From positions 75,369,561-75,433,560 of the forward strand of contig NC_088775.1 in the NCBI RefSeq assembly GCF_954871325.1: a DNA stretch of 64,000 bases, given 5' to 3'. The notes beneath the pieces are model-generated. The model searched no databases. It was not told the DNA's origin and saw only the letters and a list, made by a program, of their open reading frames with translations. Both the position numbers and the translations under genes were made by a program. Of the stretch, positions 36,218 through 48,229 are shown piece by piece; position 1 is the first letter of the stretch; each line of letters starts with the position of its first letter. This DNA comes from Gordionus sp. m RMFG-2023 (taxonomy: Eukaryota; Nematomorpha; Gordioida; Chordodea; Parachordodidae).

Positions 36218-37036
36218 TACAGTGAAACGATACACATGTTTAAATATACTATAAAAGGGGGTAAACAAAATAAGATTTTATTTTTAATAGAATAAAGATT
36301 GAAATTAAATATGGACAAGCAATTAATTAAGAAGATTAATAGTTGATTAATCATTATAAAAAAAATGTGTTAAAATTTAATTCAAAATAAAAAATTAAAA
36401 TACTTACATATTAATTATTTTTAATTTTTCTTAAATAATAAAAAAAAAATGTTTAATATAGAATCTTTATTATCCAATAGTAATACTAATTTTTCCAATT
36501 TAAATGAAAACTCCCAATCTTCGTCGAGAATTCAAAGACCGAAAAGAATACACAAATATTGGAATAAAGAAAAATTAGATATAGTTACCAAAATGTTATT
36601 ATAATGCCGGAAAAACAACAAATGTTTGATAAATTATAATTATATTTTTTATGTATTAATTATTTTATCGAAATTATTATAAAAGTTTATAGTGTTATCA
36701 TATTTTTATCGAAATAAATGTATATACAAAATAGATTACATTTAAGAAATTCTAAAATATTTTCAAATATTAAAAAGACTTTTTACAAAAAATGATTTAG
36801 AATTTTAAATGAAATTTAATCAAATATCTTACTTGAGCATTCTCAAAGAAAATAAAAAAAAAAATTCATTTTTCATCACAAATTACACATTTTTTTTATA
36901 ATGATTAATCAACTATTAATCTTCTTAATTAATTGCTTGTCCATATTTAATTTCAATCTTTATTCTATTAAAAATAAAATCTTATTTTGTTTACCCCCTT
37001 TATAGTATATTTAAACATGTGTATCGTTTCACTGTA
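36218..37036 (+). mobile_element. Deleted Tc1/mariner- or pogo-type element
   Basis: Near-identical inverted repeats of about 150 bp: 36220-36370 begins CAGTGAAACGATACACATGT and 36885-37034 ends ACATGTGTATCGTTTCACTG. TA flanks both ends (36218-36219; 37035-37036), as in the Tc1/mariner superfamily. The arm contains AGGGGGTAAACAAAAT. Because the arms are almost identical, the same small open frame appears on both strands and is not a gene. The interior is short (about 515 bp) and has one small plus-strand frame, so this is an internal deletion derivative. Confidence 0.8.
36449..36604 (+). CDS. 51-residue ORF inside the TA-flanked element
   Basis: ATG at 36449 to TAA at 36604. The sequence is polar (Asn/Ser-rich) and ends in RPKRIHKYWNKEKLDIVTKM. 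The last part has the look of the start of a helix-turn-helix DNA-binding region of a transposase, but this is weak. It is probably what remains of the 5' coding end after internal deletion. AATAAA-like words are close by. No independent function is inferred. Confidence 0.4.
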   Translation: MFNIESLLSNSNTNFSNLNENSQSSSRIQRPKRIHKYWNKEKLDIVTKMLL

Positions 37037-39347
37037 ATATGAACATGACAGTACATTTTAAAAAGGAAATCATATATAGAAAATATTATATTTTAAATTC
37101 AATTAAATTTCTTGTTTTTTCTTCAGAAATTGAAATATAATATGTACATCCATCCCATCTATTATCTTAAAAAATAATTAATTATTTATTTCATATTTTT
37201 AAAGGTGTTTAAATTTACAATAAAATAAAGGGGGAAAAAATAATTTTTTTAAAATTTTTTTAATTTGCGACCTAGGGTCACCTGCTTTTTAAAATTACTT
37301 TTATAACAACTTAGCCTATTTATCATATTATTAAAATAATTCTTTTTTTCTTTATTTTAATCTCTATCTTTTCTTCACTTATAACTGATGTCTTGCAATT
37401 ATTGTTATTATAGTACAATTTTACGATTAATTGAGATTTAATATCTTACTTTTATGAAAGTTATCGATAGTATTTTTATTTAAATATTTATTTTACTAAT
37501 TGTTTGGTTAAAATATATAATAAATTAAGAAATATCTATAAATAATTGTTCATTAATTTTAAAAGGATAAATTAAGGTAAATTTTTATATTAAGCGATTA
37601 ATTAACTTTTTAAATGGTCAGTGAAACTTTTATATATGCACTTTATTTCATCAACGTTTTATATTCTTAATAATTAACTAGCAAAATGGATTTTAGAAGT
37701 TAGAATATTTATTTATATTTAAATTTTGGCAAAAAAAGTATTTTAGTTGAAAACACCTGTAACATATTTATTATGATAAGTGGGTAGTTGATGACTTATT
37801 ATTTTTTTTAAATATATTAACTCTACCTAATCCATAGTGATTTTAAAAACTCTACCAAATCCATAGTGATGTTAAAGTAACTAGTCAACGGTAATTACAT
37901 TCATGTGAAAAAATAAAAATTAATTATTTTTGAAAATGTAACTATAGAAGTACGAGTTATTTTTACTTTACACTTTAAAATATGTTAAATAATTTTATAT
38001 ATTATTCATTATCTTTATATGATGATATAACAAATCTAAAATTACTGTTTATACAATATCTCATTTAAATCAAGCGCTCCTCTATAACTATTTGTTTTAC
38101 TCTAGGAAATATTATTTTTGAAAAACTAATCCACTTTTTATATTCCAATTTTGATTATAGTTTGCTGTTAGAAAAATCCAAATAAAATTTATTAAGCTCA
38201 AATTTTTATGAAAATAAATATTATAATATATTGTGGTGTTATTTAATTTTTTTTAGTGCAAATTATATTATTTATATATTTTTTCAGTATAAACAATTGA
38301 TAGATTATGGTATATTTTTCTCATGCAATTATTTATTTATTATATTTCATTTAAATTCATTTGATTACAATTTTTAAATAGCGAAATTCTTTTTTATGTT
38401 AGAAAGATTATATCAAAAATGATGAGTCTATAAAATATTTTGTAAGGGAACTTAAAGTAATGAGTTACTTATTACTTCTATTTTTAAATGTAACTAATTA
38501 ACTGGTAATTGTAAAGAAAAGTATATTTTGACAACACTTCTAGCCCATATCTCTATAGGTTTAACTCTAGCCTCAATGATTTAGTTACAAAAATATAATG
38601 ATCCCTGGGATCAAATAAAATAAAAAAATTAAATTAGAAATGGATCAATAGCTATCCTCTTGTCAATATACTTTGGCTTACTCAGTATAAATATAAAATC
38701 ACATTTTATCGATATAGATATTAATAAACATATTTTTACTACTAAAACCAAACTGCTAGCTATTAGGGCACAGCAGGACATGTTTAAAAATTACCTATAA
38801 TTGTATCTACCCATTATTTAAATTTTTTTCTACCGATTTAGCTTTAAATATTAAATATAATTCTTTTACACATGATCTTTTTATTATTTCATTTCAAATT
38901 AAATTCAACTTTTATTCTCCGCTCATTTTCCGAAAGAAAACAATTGTAAAATCATTTTAAAAAATTAAATTTGCAGCTCGAAAATAAACTTCTTTCTTAT
39001 TTACTGCACACTGTTTAAAACTTACCCATACCCAATCCCTTCTGATAACAAAATATTGAGGATCTGCCAAAAAATTAAAATTCCTATTGAACCTCTTCTC
39101 ATAATTTGGGGCTCCTCTCCTGTATCTGCAAAATTTTGTCTTGAGCCCAACTATATCACGTATTACGCTTCTGACCCTAAAATTTCTCTGAATTTAATGA
39201 CGCAAGGTTTTTAATACCCCCTCCCTCTCGGAAAAATATTTATTTTTTGTTTTTATAAACCATTTCGTAAAAATTTCGAATAACCTCAAAATGTGCCATA
39301 AGTTTTATTGGCATGGTTGTTGACCCTCCCTGCTGTAGACTCGCACT
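37037..39347. other. Non-coding; probable MITE at 37864-38539
   Basis: TAGTGATGTTAAAGTAACTA at 37864 and ATATTTTGACAACACTT ending at 38539 look like diverged inverted ends of the TGTTGTTAAA type, with TAACTAATTAACT words inside, related to the array at 50866-53085. The left flank is locally duplicated (AATCCATAGTGAT twice, 37832-37870). No gene is seen in the remainder. Confidence 0.4.
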
Positions 39348-39569
39348 TAGTGTTGTTAAACGGCTCGTTTTGAGTCCATTTTTAATAACGCCTAACACAA
39401 TATTTCATCCAGAAAAATATTACGCAAGTCTGAAGATTTTGCTCATAGAAGAACAAAGGTTTAGACATATATTATCAAAATCTCGAGGCTTAGGCAATAT
39501 TTTTCTGGCCAAAATATTGAGCTAGCTGTTTTGAAAAATAGGTTCAAAACGAGCCGTTTAACAACACTA
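39348..39569. mobile_element. MITE, GGCTC family, copy 3
   Basis: TAGTGTTGTTAAACGGCTCG (left) and GAGCCGTTTAACAACACTA (right). The flanks ctcgcact (39340-39347) and ctcacatt (39570-39577) match at six of eight positions, and both mismatches are transitions. The internal layout equals copies 1 and 2. The open frame across it has no meaning. Confidence 0.9.
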
Positions 39570-39794
39570 CTCACATTGTCAATGCCCTAAATCCTAAAAT
39601 ATCAAGAGATAAAAAAATTAGAACTAGAAATGGTCAATAAATATGAGCAAATCAATTTTACGTTGCGGCGCGTATCCCCTTCTCCCCTCGTATTAAGATT
39701 TACTTATTTTTAATCACAGGATTTGAAGGAAGTATTAAAGATTTATTGAGAATTTTATTAAAATATGAAGAGAATCATGATAAACGTGCCAGTA

Positions 39795-40009
39795 TGTAAA
39801 AATATCTTTTATTATTATTAACTTTATTTTATATCTTTCTTCATTTTATACTTCGTATATATACTACATCAAATTAGAATATAAACAAAAAAACAAAAAG
39901 TAAGATTACAAAAAATAAAAAGTAAAGTTACAAAATTAGATTATAAAAAGTTTGTATGCAAAAAAAACAAAAGTAAAAGTAAGGTTAAAAATTAGACTAT
40001 AATGTAACA
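39795..40009 (-). mobile_element. Putative 3' LTR of a Ty3/gypsy element
   Basis: On the minus strand a purine tract AGAAGAGGGAGAA (40022-40010) is followed directly by TGTTACATTATAG, a classic polypurine tract and TG start. The proposed LTR runs down to TACA at 39798-39795 (TG...CA, about 215 bp). The right boundary is firm because of the polypurine tract; the left is a guess, since no second LTR is present for comparison. Confidence 0.6.
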
Positions 40010-40369
40010 TTCTCCCTCTTCTGAAAGCCTTCCCATAAATTCATCTGAGAAGTCATAGAGTTTGTTATCGTTTTAGTAATCAAGTTGTTTCACAAATCAT
40101 CATAACGTTGGCTTGTCCCAATCGTTGGTTTGTTTAAATCGATTTTGCACGTTGGTTTGTTTAAATCGCAAGCTTGATATCCTTATCGTAAGTTGTCTCC
40201 ATTAATCATAGCTTGCTTGGTAGTACTCAGTTGTTATTATTATCATTTTTCAAAATTGTTATTATCATCAGTAAGTTGCGAATAATAAGAAATAATAGTT
40301 CATCATATTGGATATAAGAATAAACGACGAATGATAAATCAATAAGATTGTTATATAATATTTTCAGCG

Positions 40370-40470
40370 TTTTAATTTTATGCGTTTTATTATAAGCGTT
40401 TTAATATTTAATTTACTTTATGCATTTTAATATTTAATTTACTTTATGCATTTTAATATTTATTTTATAT
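40370..40470. repeat. Three tandem units of about 26 bp in the element 3' region
   Basis: TTTTAATATTTAATTTACTT units separated by TATGCA, lying between the integrase stop and the polypurine tract. Confidence 0.75.
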
Positions 40471-40504
40471 TTTAAGTTATATAGTCTTTTAAATAAACAG
40501 GTTT

Positions 40505-41480
40505 TTATTTAATTCGCACAGGTCTAGAAATAGGTGTTATATCGTTATTATCAGTAATTTTTATATTTTTGTCCACACTTCCCTCCTTAAAAGAATCCTT
40601 AGAGTCATAGTTAATAATTGTGTTAAAACAGTTTCTAATTCTTATTTGATCTAAATGTCTCCTCAAAATACCTTCTGTCTTAATTTGGAACATCATGTCA
40701 CTTTCTTTATGTGTGATCATGCCTTTGCACCATTTATCATCACCTTTTACTTTATACCAAACATAATCTCCTACATTAAAAGTTCTATTACGTGGTAAAG
40801 TAACGTTTATCTTATTCTCCTTCTCCTCCAAAGGTTTTAATAAGTCCCATTTAATTCTAATATCTCGATTAAACATTCTCCGAGAAGGTGTAACACCTGT
40901 AGTATTATTACGCGTATTTCTGTAATTAAATAAAAATTTGCCAAGTGCGATATCTAGGTCAATTTTAATATTCCTTTCCATATGTGTTTTGAACGTTCTC
41001 ACCATGCGTTCTACCTGGCCATTGGATTGCTGGTGATACGCAGACGTGAGCACATGTTTAATACCGAAATTGTTGCAAAATTTTTCAAAATCGTTTCTCG
41101 TAAAGTTAGTGCCGTTATCAGTAACTATAGTTTCAGGTATTCCATTTAGCGAAATAGTTTTAAAGATTTTTTTTAAAGTAACGTCAGTCGTAATATTTTT
41201 AACAGGAATAATAATTGGAAATTTGCTGTAGGCATCGACTATTATCAACCAATTTTTTGTGAAAAACAGACCCGCATAATCTATATGTATCCTTTCAAAC
41301 GGTTTGGTTGCCGAAACCAATGGTTTTTGTATCTTTATAGGATTATCATGATATATGTTTCAATCGTCACAACTTTTCACTTCCATTACTATGTCATTAT
41401 TTATACCAGGCCACCACATGTAATCTTTGGCTATTCGGGAATTTGTTTGAGTTGTTTCTGTTTTCCTCTTAGTTTGTGTT
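40505..41480 (-). pseudogene. Ty3/gypsy integrase fragment
   Basis: Minus strand, stop at 40505. The 5' part (about 41460-41330) encodes NSRIAKDYMWWPGINND and KSCDD, the end of the zinc-binding H2C2 domain, with TGA in place of the second Cys codon region. The 271-codon open frame then gives the whole catalytic core: IHIDYAG (first Asp), VTDNGTNF (second Asp), SNGQVERMVRTF (Glu), then NYRNTRNNTTGVTPS. The C-terminal part has GDYVWYKV and LRRHLDQIRIR, like the GPY/F module of Ty3/gypsy integrases. Role in life: inserting element cDNA into host DNA. Reverse transcriptase, RNase H, gag and the 5' LTR are absent, so the copy is truncated near 41480. The core is remarkably well kept. No envelope gene is seen. 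Confidence 0.9.
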
Positions 41481-41876
41481 TAGGATTTTTTTAGTGTGTA
41501 AGTTTAGATTTCGAGTAAAGTCTTAATTTTTTTAGCAAGCCATCCTTTCATAATAATAAGAATAAGAATACGACTCAACTTTCTTTATTAAAAAACACCA
41601 ACAACAATCTCTATACATATTGAAAAGATTACAAATCATAAATATCTAATTATCTAATTCTTCATTTCCCAAAGGTCCACAGCTGACATCCAAAGGTCCA
41701 CAGCTGACATCTTATCCAATATCTCCCAATCTCCAACTAGGGGTTTTTCCTATCAATGAAAACCCCCCGTGATCCCATCTCCCCTTCTTCCCCCAAGGAA
41801 AACTAAATTCCCCTGTCAGAAAATAACTGACATTTGATGTATTATATTAAATTTATTTCTTCTTTTTTCAACAGTT
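41481..41876. other. Short non-coding interval with a 22-bp direct duplication
   Basis: AAAGGTCCACAGCTGACATC occurs twice in tandem at 41672-41712. Otherwise nothing is recognised. Confidence 0.5.
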
Positions 41877-44043
41877 ACAACAATAACATGTGTAAATAAA
41901 AATTTAGTGAAGATGTACCAATGAAAACTGTCAATTGTCATAATCGCTATTTTTAAAGTTTTTTGAATTTTTTTGACGAAAATATGTTAAAATAAGTATT
42001 AATAACATGTGTAAATATAAATTTAGTGAAGATGTACCAATGAAAAGTGACATTTGTCAAAATCGTTAATTTTAAAGTTTTTTGAATTTTATTGACAAAG
42101 ATATTTTAAAATAAGTATTGATAACATGTTTAAATAAAAATTTAGTGAAGATGTACTCTAGATAAGCGACAATTGTCATAATCGTTATTTTTAAAGTTTT
42201 TTGATTTTTTTTGACGAAAATAGTTAACTTGCATCGATATTGATTTTAAAATAGAAAAAAAAGTTTACCCAAATTTTAAACAAGATTGTCTGGTGAAAAT
42301 TGGTAAAAAAATAATAATTTCTAACTTAGGATTAGATATTATGATATAAATTTTGCATATAATTTCTGACCCGATGAACTAATGTTATAAAATGCCAATT
42401 TGCTCCTGTTTTTGGGGAAGAATCTATTATTACCATTAGTTTTTCTATAGCATATACTCAGGCAATTTTAATTTTACAATCTAAATTTTTACCCATTTAC
42501 ATCAAAGAAATTTTAAAAATAACGATTATGACAATTGTCACTTTTCTATAGTACATCTTCACTAAATTTTTATTTAAACATGTTATTATTACTCATTTTA
42601 ACATATTTTCGTCAACAAAAATCAAAAAACTTAAAAAATAATGATTATGACAATTGTCGCTTATCTAGAGTACATCTTCACTAAATTTTTACTTAAACAT
42701 GTTATATATACTTATTTTAAAATATTTTCGTCAAAAAAATTCAAAAAACTTTAAGAATAACGATTATGACAATTGTCACTTTTCATTGGTACACCTTCAC
42801 TACATTTATATTTACACATGTTATTAATACTTATTTTAACATATTTTCGTCAAAAAAATTCAAAAATTTTTAAAAATAACGATTATGACAATTGTCACTT
42901 TTCATTGTCTTCACTAAATTTATATTTACATATGTTATTAATACTTATTTTATTTTCGTCAAAAAATTCAAAAAACTTTAAAAATAACCATTATGACAAT
43001 GTCAATTTTCTATGGTACATCTTCACTAAATTTTATTTAAACATGTTATCAATACTTATTTTAACATATTTTCTTCAAAAAAATTCAAAAAACTTATAAA
43101 ATAACGATTATGACAATTGACTTTTCTATGGTACATCTTCACTAAATTTTTATTTAAACATGTTTTTAATACTTATTTTAACATATTTTCTTCAAAAAAA
43201 TTCCAAAAACTTATAAAATAACGATTATGATAATTGTCACTTTTCTATGGTACATCTTCACTAAATTTTTATTTAAACATGTTTTTACTACTTATTTTAA
43301 CATATTTTCTTCAAAAAAATTCAAAAAACTTTAAAAATAACGATTATGACAAATGTCACTTTTTATTGGTACATCTTCACTAAATTTTTATTTAAACATG
43401 TTTTTACTACTTATTTTAACAAAATTTCTTCAAAAAAATTCAAAAAACTTTAAAAATAACGATTATGACAAATGTCACTTTTCATTGGTACATCTTCACT
43501 AAATTTATATTTACACATGTTATTAATACTTATTCTTCAAAAAAATTCAAAAAACTTATAAAATAACGATTATGACAAATGTCACTTTTCATTGGTACAT
43601 CTTCACTAAATTTATATTTACACATGTTATTAATACTTATTCTTCAAAAAAATTCAAAAAACGTATAAAAAACGATTATGACAATTGTCACTTTTCTATG
43701 GTACATCTTCACTAAATTTTAAATATGCTTTTAATACTTATTTTAACAAATTTTCGTCAAAAAAATTCAAAAAACTTTAAAATTAACCATTATGACAATT
43801 GTCACTTTTCATTGGTACATCTTCACTAAATTTATATTTACACATGTTATTAATTCTTATTTTAACATATTTTCGTCAAAAAAATTCGAAAAACTTTAAA
43901 AATAACGATTATGACAATTGTCACTTTTCTTTGGTACATCTTAACTAAATTTATATTAACACATGTTATTAATACTTATTTTAACCTATTTTCTTCAAAA
44001 AAATTCAAAAAACTTATAAAATAACGATTATGACAATTGTCAC
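41877..44043. mobile_element. Foldback element built from inverted 118-bp tandem arrays
   Basis: The left arm (41877-42235) has three units in one orientation; the right arm (42517-44043) has about fourteen in the opposite orientation. A unique spacer of about 280 bp separates them. Each unit contains ACGATTATGACAATTGTCAC, then a GTACATCTTCACTAAATTT stretch, then ACATGTTATTAATACTTATT and a poly-A rich TTCAAAAAACTT. The self-complementary GACAATTGTC recurs in nearly every unit. Units vary from about 105 to 121 bp by small deletions, so expansion was followed by mutation. No coding capacity; the frame at 42773-43099 is the repeat. Target duplication not identified. Confidence 0.88.
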
Positions 44044-44514
44044 ATTAAAATATTATCCTTAAAAAGATCATATAAAATCATTAATAAAGTTTCATAAAAT
44101 CCACCTCATTTAATAAAAAATAGATAATTTTAAAAAAATGATAAAAAAATTATAAAAGATTTCACTTAAAAGATTGTTTATTTATCTAATAAAATTTACA
44201 ATATAATTCCTCAATAAAAGATGTATTTATAAAGAAGATTGTGAAAATCACTAATAAATTATATTAAAAAGAATATTACAATTTTACAATATAGCAGCAT
44301 ATTATTTTTTTTATTAAAATAACATCAAATAAATAAATTTATTTTCATTTCAAAATATAATAATATAAATAAAAAATATTAAATCATATCATGTTTATTT
44401 GTTGATAATAATAAAATATTTACATTAAATATAAATAAAATAAATTATTTTACTAAAATAAATACATAATAATTAATACTAAGCATCGATGCAGAATTTT
44501 GACTAATTTAATTT
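44044..44514. other. Very AT-rich non-coding stretch
   Basis: Almost only A and T with no repeat or frame of note. Confidence 0.5.
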
Positions 44515-44660
44515 TAGCAGATTTATATAGGCTTAGCCGATTTTTAGGCTTAACCTAATTAGGCTTAGCCGATTGTTTTAGCCGATTTTTAGGCTTACCT
44601 AATTAGGCTTAGCCGATTTTTAGGCTTAGCCTTATTAGGCTTAGGCGTAGTTTTTAGCCG
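44515..44660. repeat. TTAGGCTTAGCC repeat cluster
   Basis: Four to five imperfect units of about 32 bp made of TTAGGCTTAGCCGATTTT and AATTAGGC words. GGCTTAGCC is nearly palindromic. The word TTAGG resembles the arthropod telomere unit, but the period does not fit telomeric DNA. It could be a subterminal array of an unrecognised element. Confidence 0.6.
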
Positions 44661-45246
44661 ATTACGCAACACATTAAAAAGGCAATAAACAAAGACAGTC
44701 TAACTAAAATATTTTCTACTATTGCCTATTGAGTTTATGCTATTTTTATCCTGTCATAGTATTGTGTTGCCTATTTTATATTTCGTTCTCTCCGAAAGAA
44801 TATATTTAATATTGTAAAATGTTTCCACTTTTTATTTGTGAGCAATCAGTATATCCTCAGGCAGGGTTTCGAACCGTTTAGTATAACGGTTCGGTTCGTT
44901 CCGGTTTTTAGTTTAAAATTTTATAAAGGTTTTGTTCCATTTCGGTTTTTTTAAAAAAAATCATATCGGTTCGGTTTATAATTTATAACGGTTCTTTTCG
45001 GTTTGTTCCTGTTTTTATAAATTTAATTTTAAAAAAAATTAATCATTAACCATGTATTTAATTTTAGAGAAAATTCTTTTTAGTTTATAATTTCTTGTTT
45101 AATTTATCCATGATAATCTAATAGATATTTTTATTAAATTTAGGAAATATAAATTAGACAAATTATTATTTTTTATTTCATAAATAAATAAGATAAAAAC
45201 AAACATGCGTAAATACAATAATGAATAAAATAATATGTATACTATA

Positions 45247-47148
45247 CTATTTAGGTTTAAAAAGAGAATTCGAACGGATAACTAAAATATTTTCTAATAT
45301 TTCAGGATTTAATTTAGTTCTCTGCGCAGAGAGTATAAACTTAAGGTTTGAAAATGCTCTTTCTACCGAGACCTGCGTAGCTGGAACTGCTAGCACAGTT
45401 ATAGCTAACTTATAAAGTTCTGGCATACTATTCTTTACATTTTCCCAATAATTCAAAAGATTAGTATCTTTTTCGAATCTCTCTATATTATCAAATGACC
45501 GAATTATATATTCTATTTCTATACATTTATTATAATTTCCGATGCCGAGAATTATTCTTATTAAGACTTTCATGCGACTTTAATAAATCTTCAAAATCAT
45601 AATCTAAATTATCCTTCGATTACGAACACGTAGGCATAGTATTTAGAATTTCAATATTCTGATTATTTAGATTTTGTATCAAGTTCCAAGTTTTACAAAG
45701 ATGTTTTCTGGCGATCTCTCTTTCTTCAAAAGTTAAAAATACATTATATCTAGGGTCGAGATAAATAGCAGAGCAAAAAACTTCATTTTTGAAATTTATT
45801 TCTCGTGCTTTCATCGTAGAAACTAAAAGTCTGGCAAATGGAGTGTCTACTTTACTCGTTTGCATGAGACATTTGATCCACGCAGCATAAAAATCGCTCA
45901 TTTGTCAATTGTTCACTTTGTAAATATTTGGTCAAAACATAAGCTGGATATAAAGCTTTTAATATGTCACTAATTATTTTCCATTCATTCTCTGATAAAC
46001 ATTTTTCGCGATCGCTTTGGACCGATATTTCTTGGCAAAAGCTTTTTAACTCTAGTAATCTCTCCAACATTAAATAGATAGAATTCCATCTTGTGCAACA
46101 ATCTATTAGTGGTTTTTTCAAATTTAATTTTGAGAGAATAGCCATTGTTGTCTGATTTCTTATTTTTTTGCAGATGTTTCTTGCTTTATTTATAATGACA
46201 ATTTCATTTGAATATTTAATGCAATCATTAATTGCTTGAAATGTATGTTTAGCACATCTAATACCTATTAATATGGATCTGGCATTTGATGCAAGATTAA
46301 TATTTTCAATATTAAAAGGTTCTTTATTTTCATCATGAATTATATCATTATTATTTAAATCATCATTATCTATATCATTATTATTTAAATCATCATTAAA
46401 TAATCGTTACGGTCATCATCTTCTAATCATACTTGCTGCATTATCGGTGGTTATTGTGTAAATCTGCTCAATTTTTATTTCATATTCTTTTAGAACATCT
46501 AGAATAATTTTTTTAAGATATTCTGATGTGTGTCGTTCTTTAATCACTTTCATGCATAGAGTCCTTAATTTTATTTTTCCGTTATTTATAAATTGAATAT
46601 TGATCCCCAATATGGACCTATCATATCTAGTTGCTATATCTAATTTTAACGAAATAAGTTTTTGATATACTTCCTTTTTTATATTTTCCGAAAAATCTAA
46701 CGCCATTTTTTTAATATTATTGCGTATATTTTCCGAATTGATAGTTAAATTTCCACCCAATCCTATAATTATTGGATCTATAATATTTCGAAATGCTTAG
46801 TCGTCAATTTATTTTTTTTTGGCCTACCGTGAACTGTTATTAGCTCGGTGCAGGAGCGGATTAAAGTTTCTTTATTTATATTGATTTGTATTGTAGTAGT
46901 GTTGGACTTAAAAGCATCTTGGATTGTATTATACTGGTTTGCAGTTTTCGTTATAAAGTCAAATTTTCTTTCTTTTTTCTTAATAATTTGAATTCCCTAT
47001 TGTGGAATCTTTCTATATGTCGTTCAAGATTTGTAGAATGGTCCCCAGTTAAGACCTTTCCACAATCTTCTATTTTACAAATAGATTGATTTTTTATGAT
47101 ATCTAATTTAAAATAGGAACGTACAGGATTTGAGTTTTCCCGAACCAT
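45247..47148 (-). pseudogene. BED-finger hAT transposase pseudogene of element E
   Basis: Minus strand from ATG at 47148. Residues 1-65 hold CKIEDCGKVL and HIERFH, a BED finger. A shifted frame continues with KTANQYNTIQDAF and CTELITVHGRPKK. A third frame (46760-46416) gives NPI-type text ending TITTDNAASMI, the block with a catalytic Asp. A degenerate acidic low-complexity stretch follows (46320-46400). Next come CCTRWNSIYLMLERLLEL and KYLQSEQLT (46145-45852), then an overlapping frame with YLDPRYNVFLT (45901-45620). The last piece (45573-45247) contains LPYKLAI-type helices and VPATQVSVERAFSNLKFIL, the dimerisation domain with the catalytic Glu. At least five frameshifts separate otherwise long, well-preserved blocks, so the gene was lost recently relative to elements A-C. 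Confidence 0.9.
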
Positions 47149-47262
47149 TTAATAGATAACTAAAAAGCTATATGATGATAGATGAAAATCTTTTATTATA
47201 TAAATAGAATAAATAAAAAAGCTTAATAGAAACAATTTTACCTTCTTTTTATTTTTTTAAAT

Positions 47263-48229
47263 AACTTGGATTATAGAATTTAAATGACAATAAATAAAAT
47301 GGTCAGCAATAAATATTTTAATGATATATAATTTTTTATTTATAAAAATCATATTTATTTTTAAATTCAGAATTCTAATATTTATTATTAAAATAATATG
47401 TTAGTTAGCATTTACCATTATCATATATGCAAAATAAAAAAAATATGATTAAAGAATGGCATTTGTAATGAATATTTTTCTAAATCTGTATTTTTAAATA
47501 ATAAAAATCTTACTATAAATCTTCAGTTTAAATAAGTTAACTAACATTGCATTAAATTATTTTATACTTTTATTTATTTGTGTTTTATATTAAATAGACT
47601 TACATTTAAAAATAGGAATTACATTTTGATGTTAAACTAAATATAACTAGTATAGTTTAATTCAAATTACCCACTCTGATATATTCTATATAAACTAAGA
47701 TAAACTTTTTTTGAATATATCAATTAATAAGAAATTATTGTAAAACAATATTATATAAAAATTGGTCAGTACTTTATTTCTATTGATGTTAATATAATAT
47801 GACAGAATAGGTAATTTAAGTTAAACTATAGTATTTATATTTAGTTTGACATCAAAATGTAATTCCTATTTTTAATTCACTGTAAGTTTATTTAAATATA
47901 AAACACATTAATAAATAAATAAAAGTATAAAAATAATTTAATACAATGTTAATTAACTTATTTAAACAGAAGATTTATAATAAGATTTTTATTATTTAAA
48001 AATACAGATTTAGAAAAATATTCATTACAAATGCCATTCTTTAATCATATTTTTTTATTTTGCATATATGATAATGGTAAATGCTAACTAACATATTATA
48101 ATAATAGATAATTCATAATATTAGAATTCTGAATTTTAAAAAACAATGATTATAAATAAAAAATTATTATATCATTAAAATATTGCTGACTATTTTATTT
48201 ATTGTCATTTAAATTCTATGATCCAAGTT
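47263..48229. repeat. Near-perfect palindrome of about 970 bp inside element E
   Basis: AACTTGGATTATAGAATTTA at the left reads back inverted as AAATTCTATGATCCAAGTT at the right. Arms of about 430 bp match with few differences, around a loop of about 100 bp centred near 47745. There is no coding frame and no clear target duplication (TA or TTAA can be fitted at the ends). Most likely a foldback or MITE-type insertion in the hAT 5' region. Confidence 0.85.

Noticed and set aside
36169-36354. 61-codon minus-strand frame at the TA-flanked element
   Set aside because: It lies in the inverted arm; the same sequence appears inverted at 36901-37020.
42773-43099. 108-codon frame in the 118-bp array
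   Set aside because: Repeated HLYLHMLLILIL text reflects the tandem unit.
44515-44660. Interstitial telomere
   Set aside because: TTAGG occurs but not in perfect tandem; the true period is about 32 bp.
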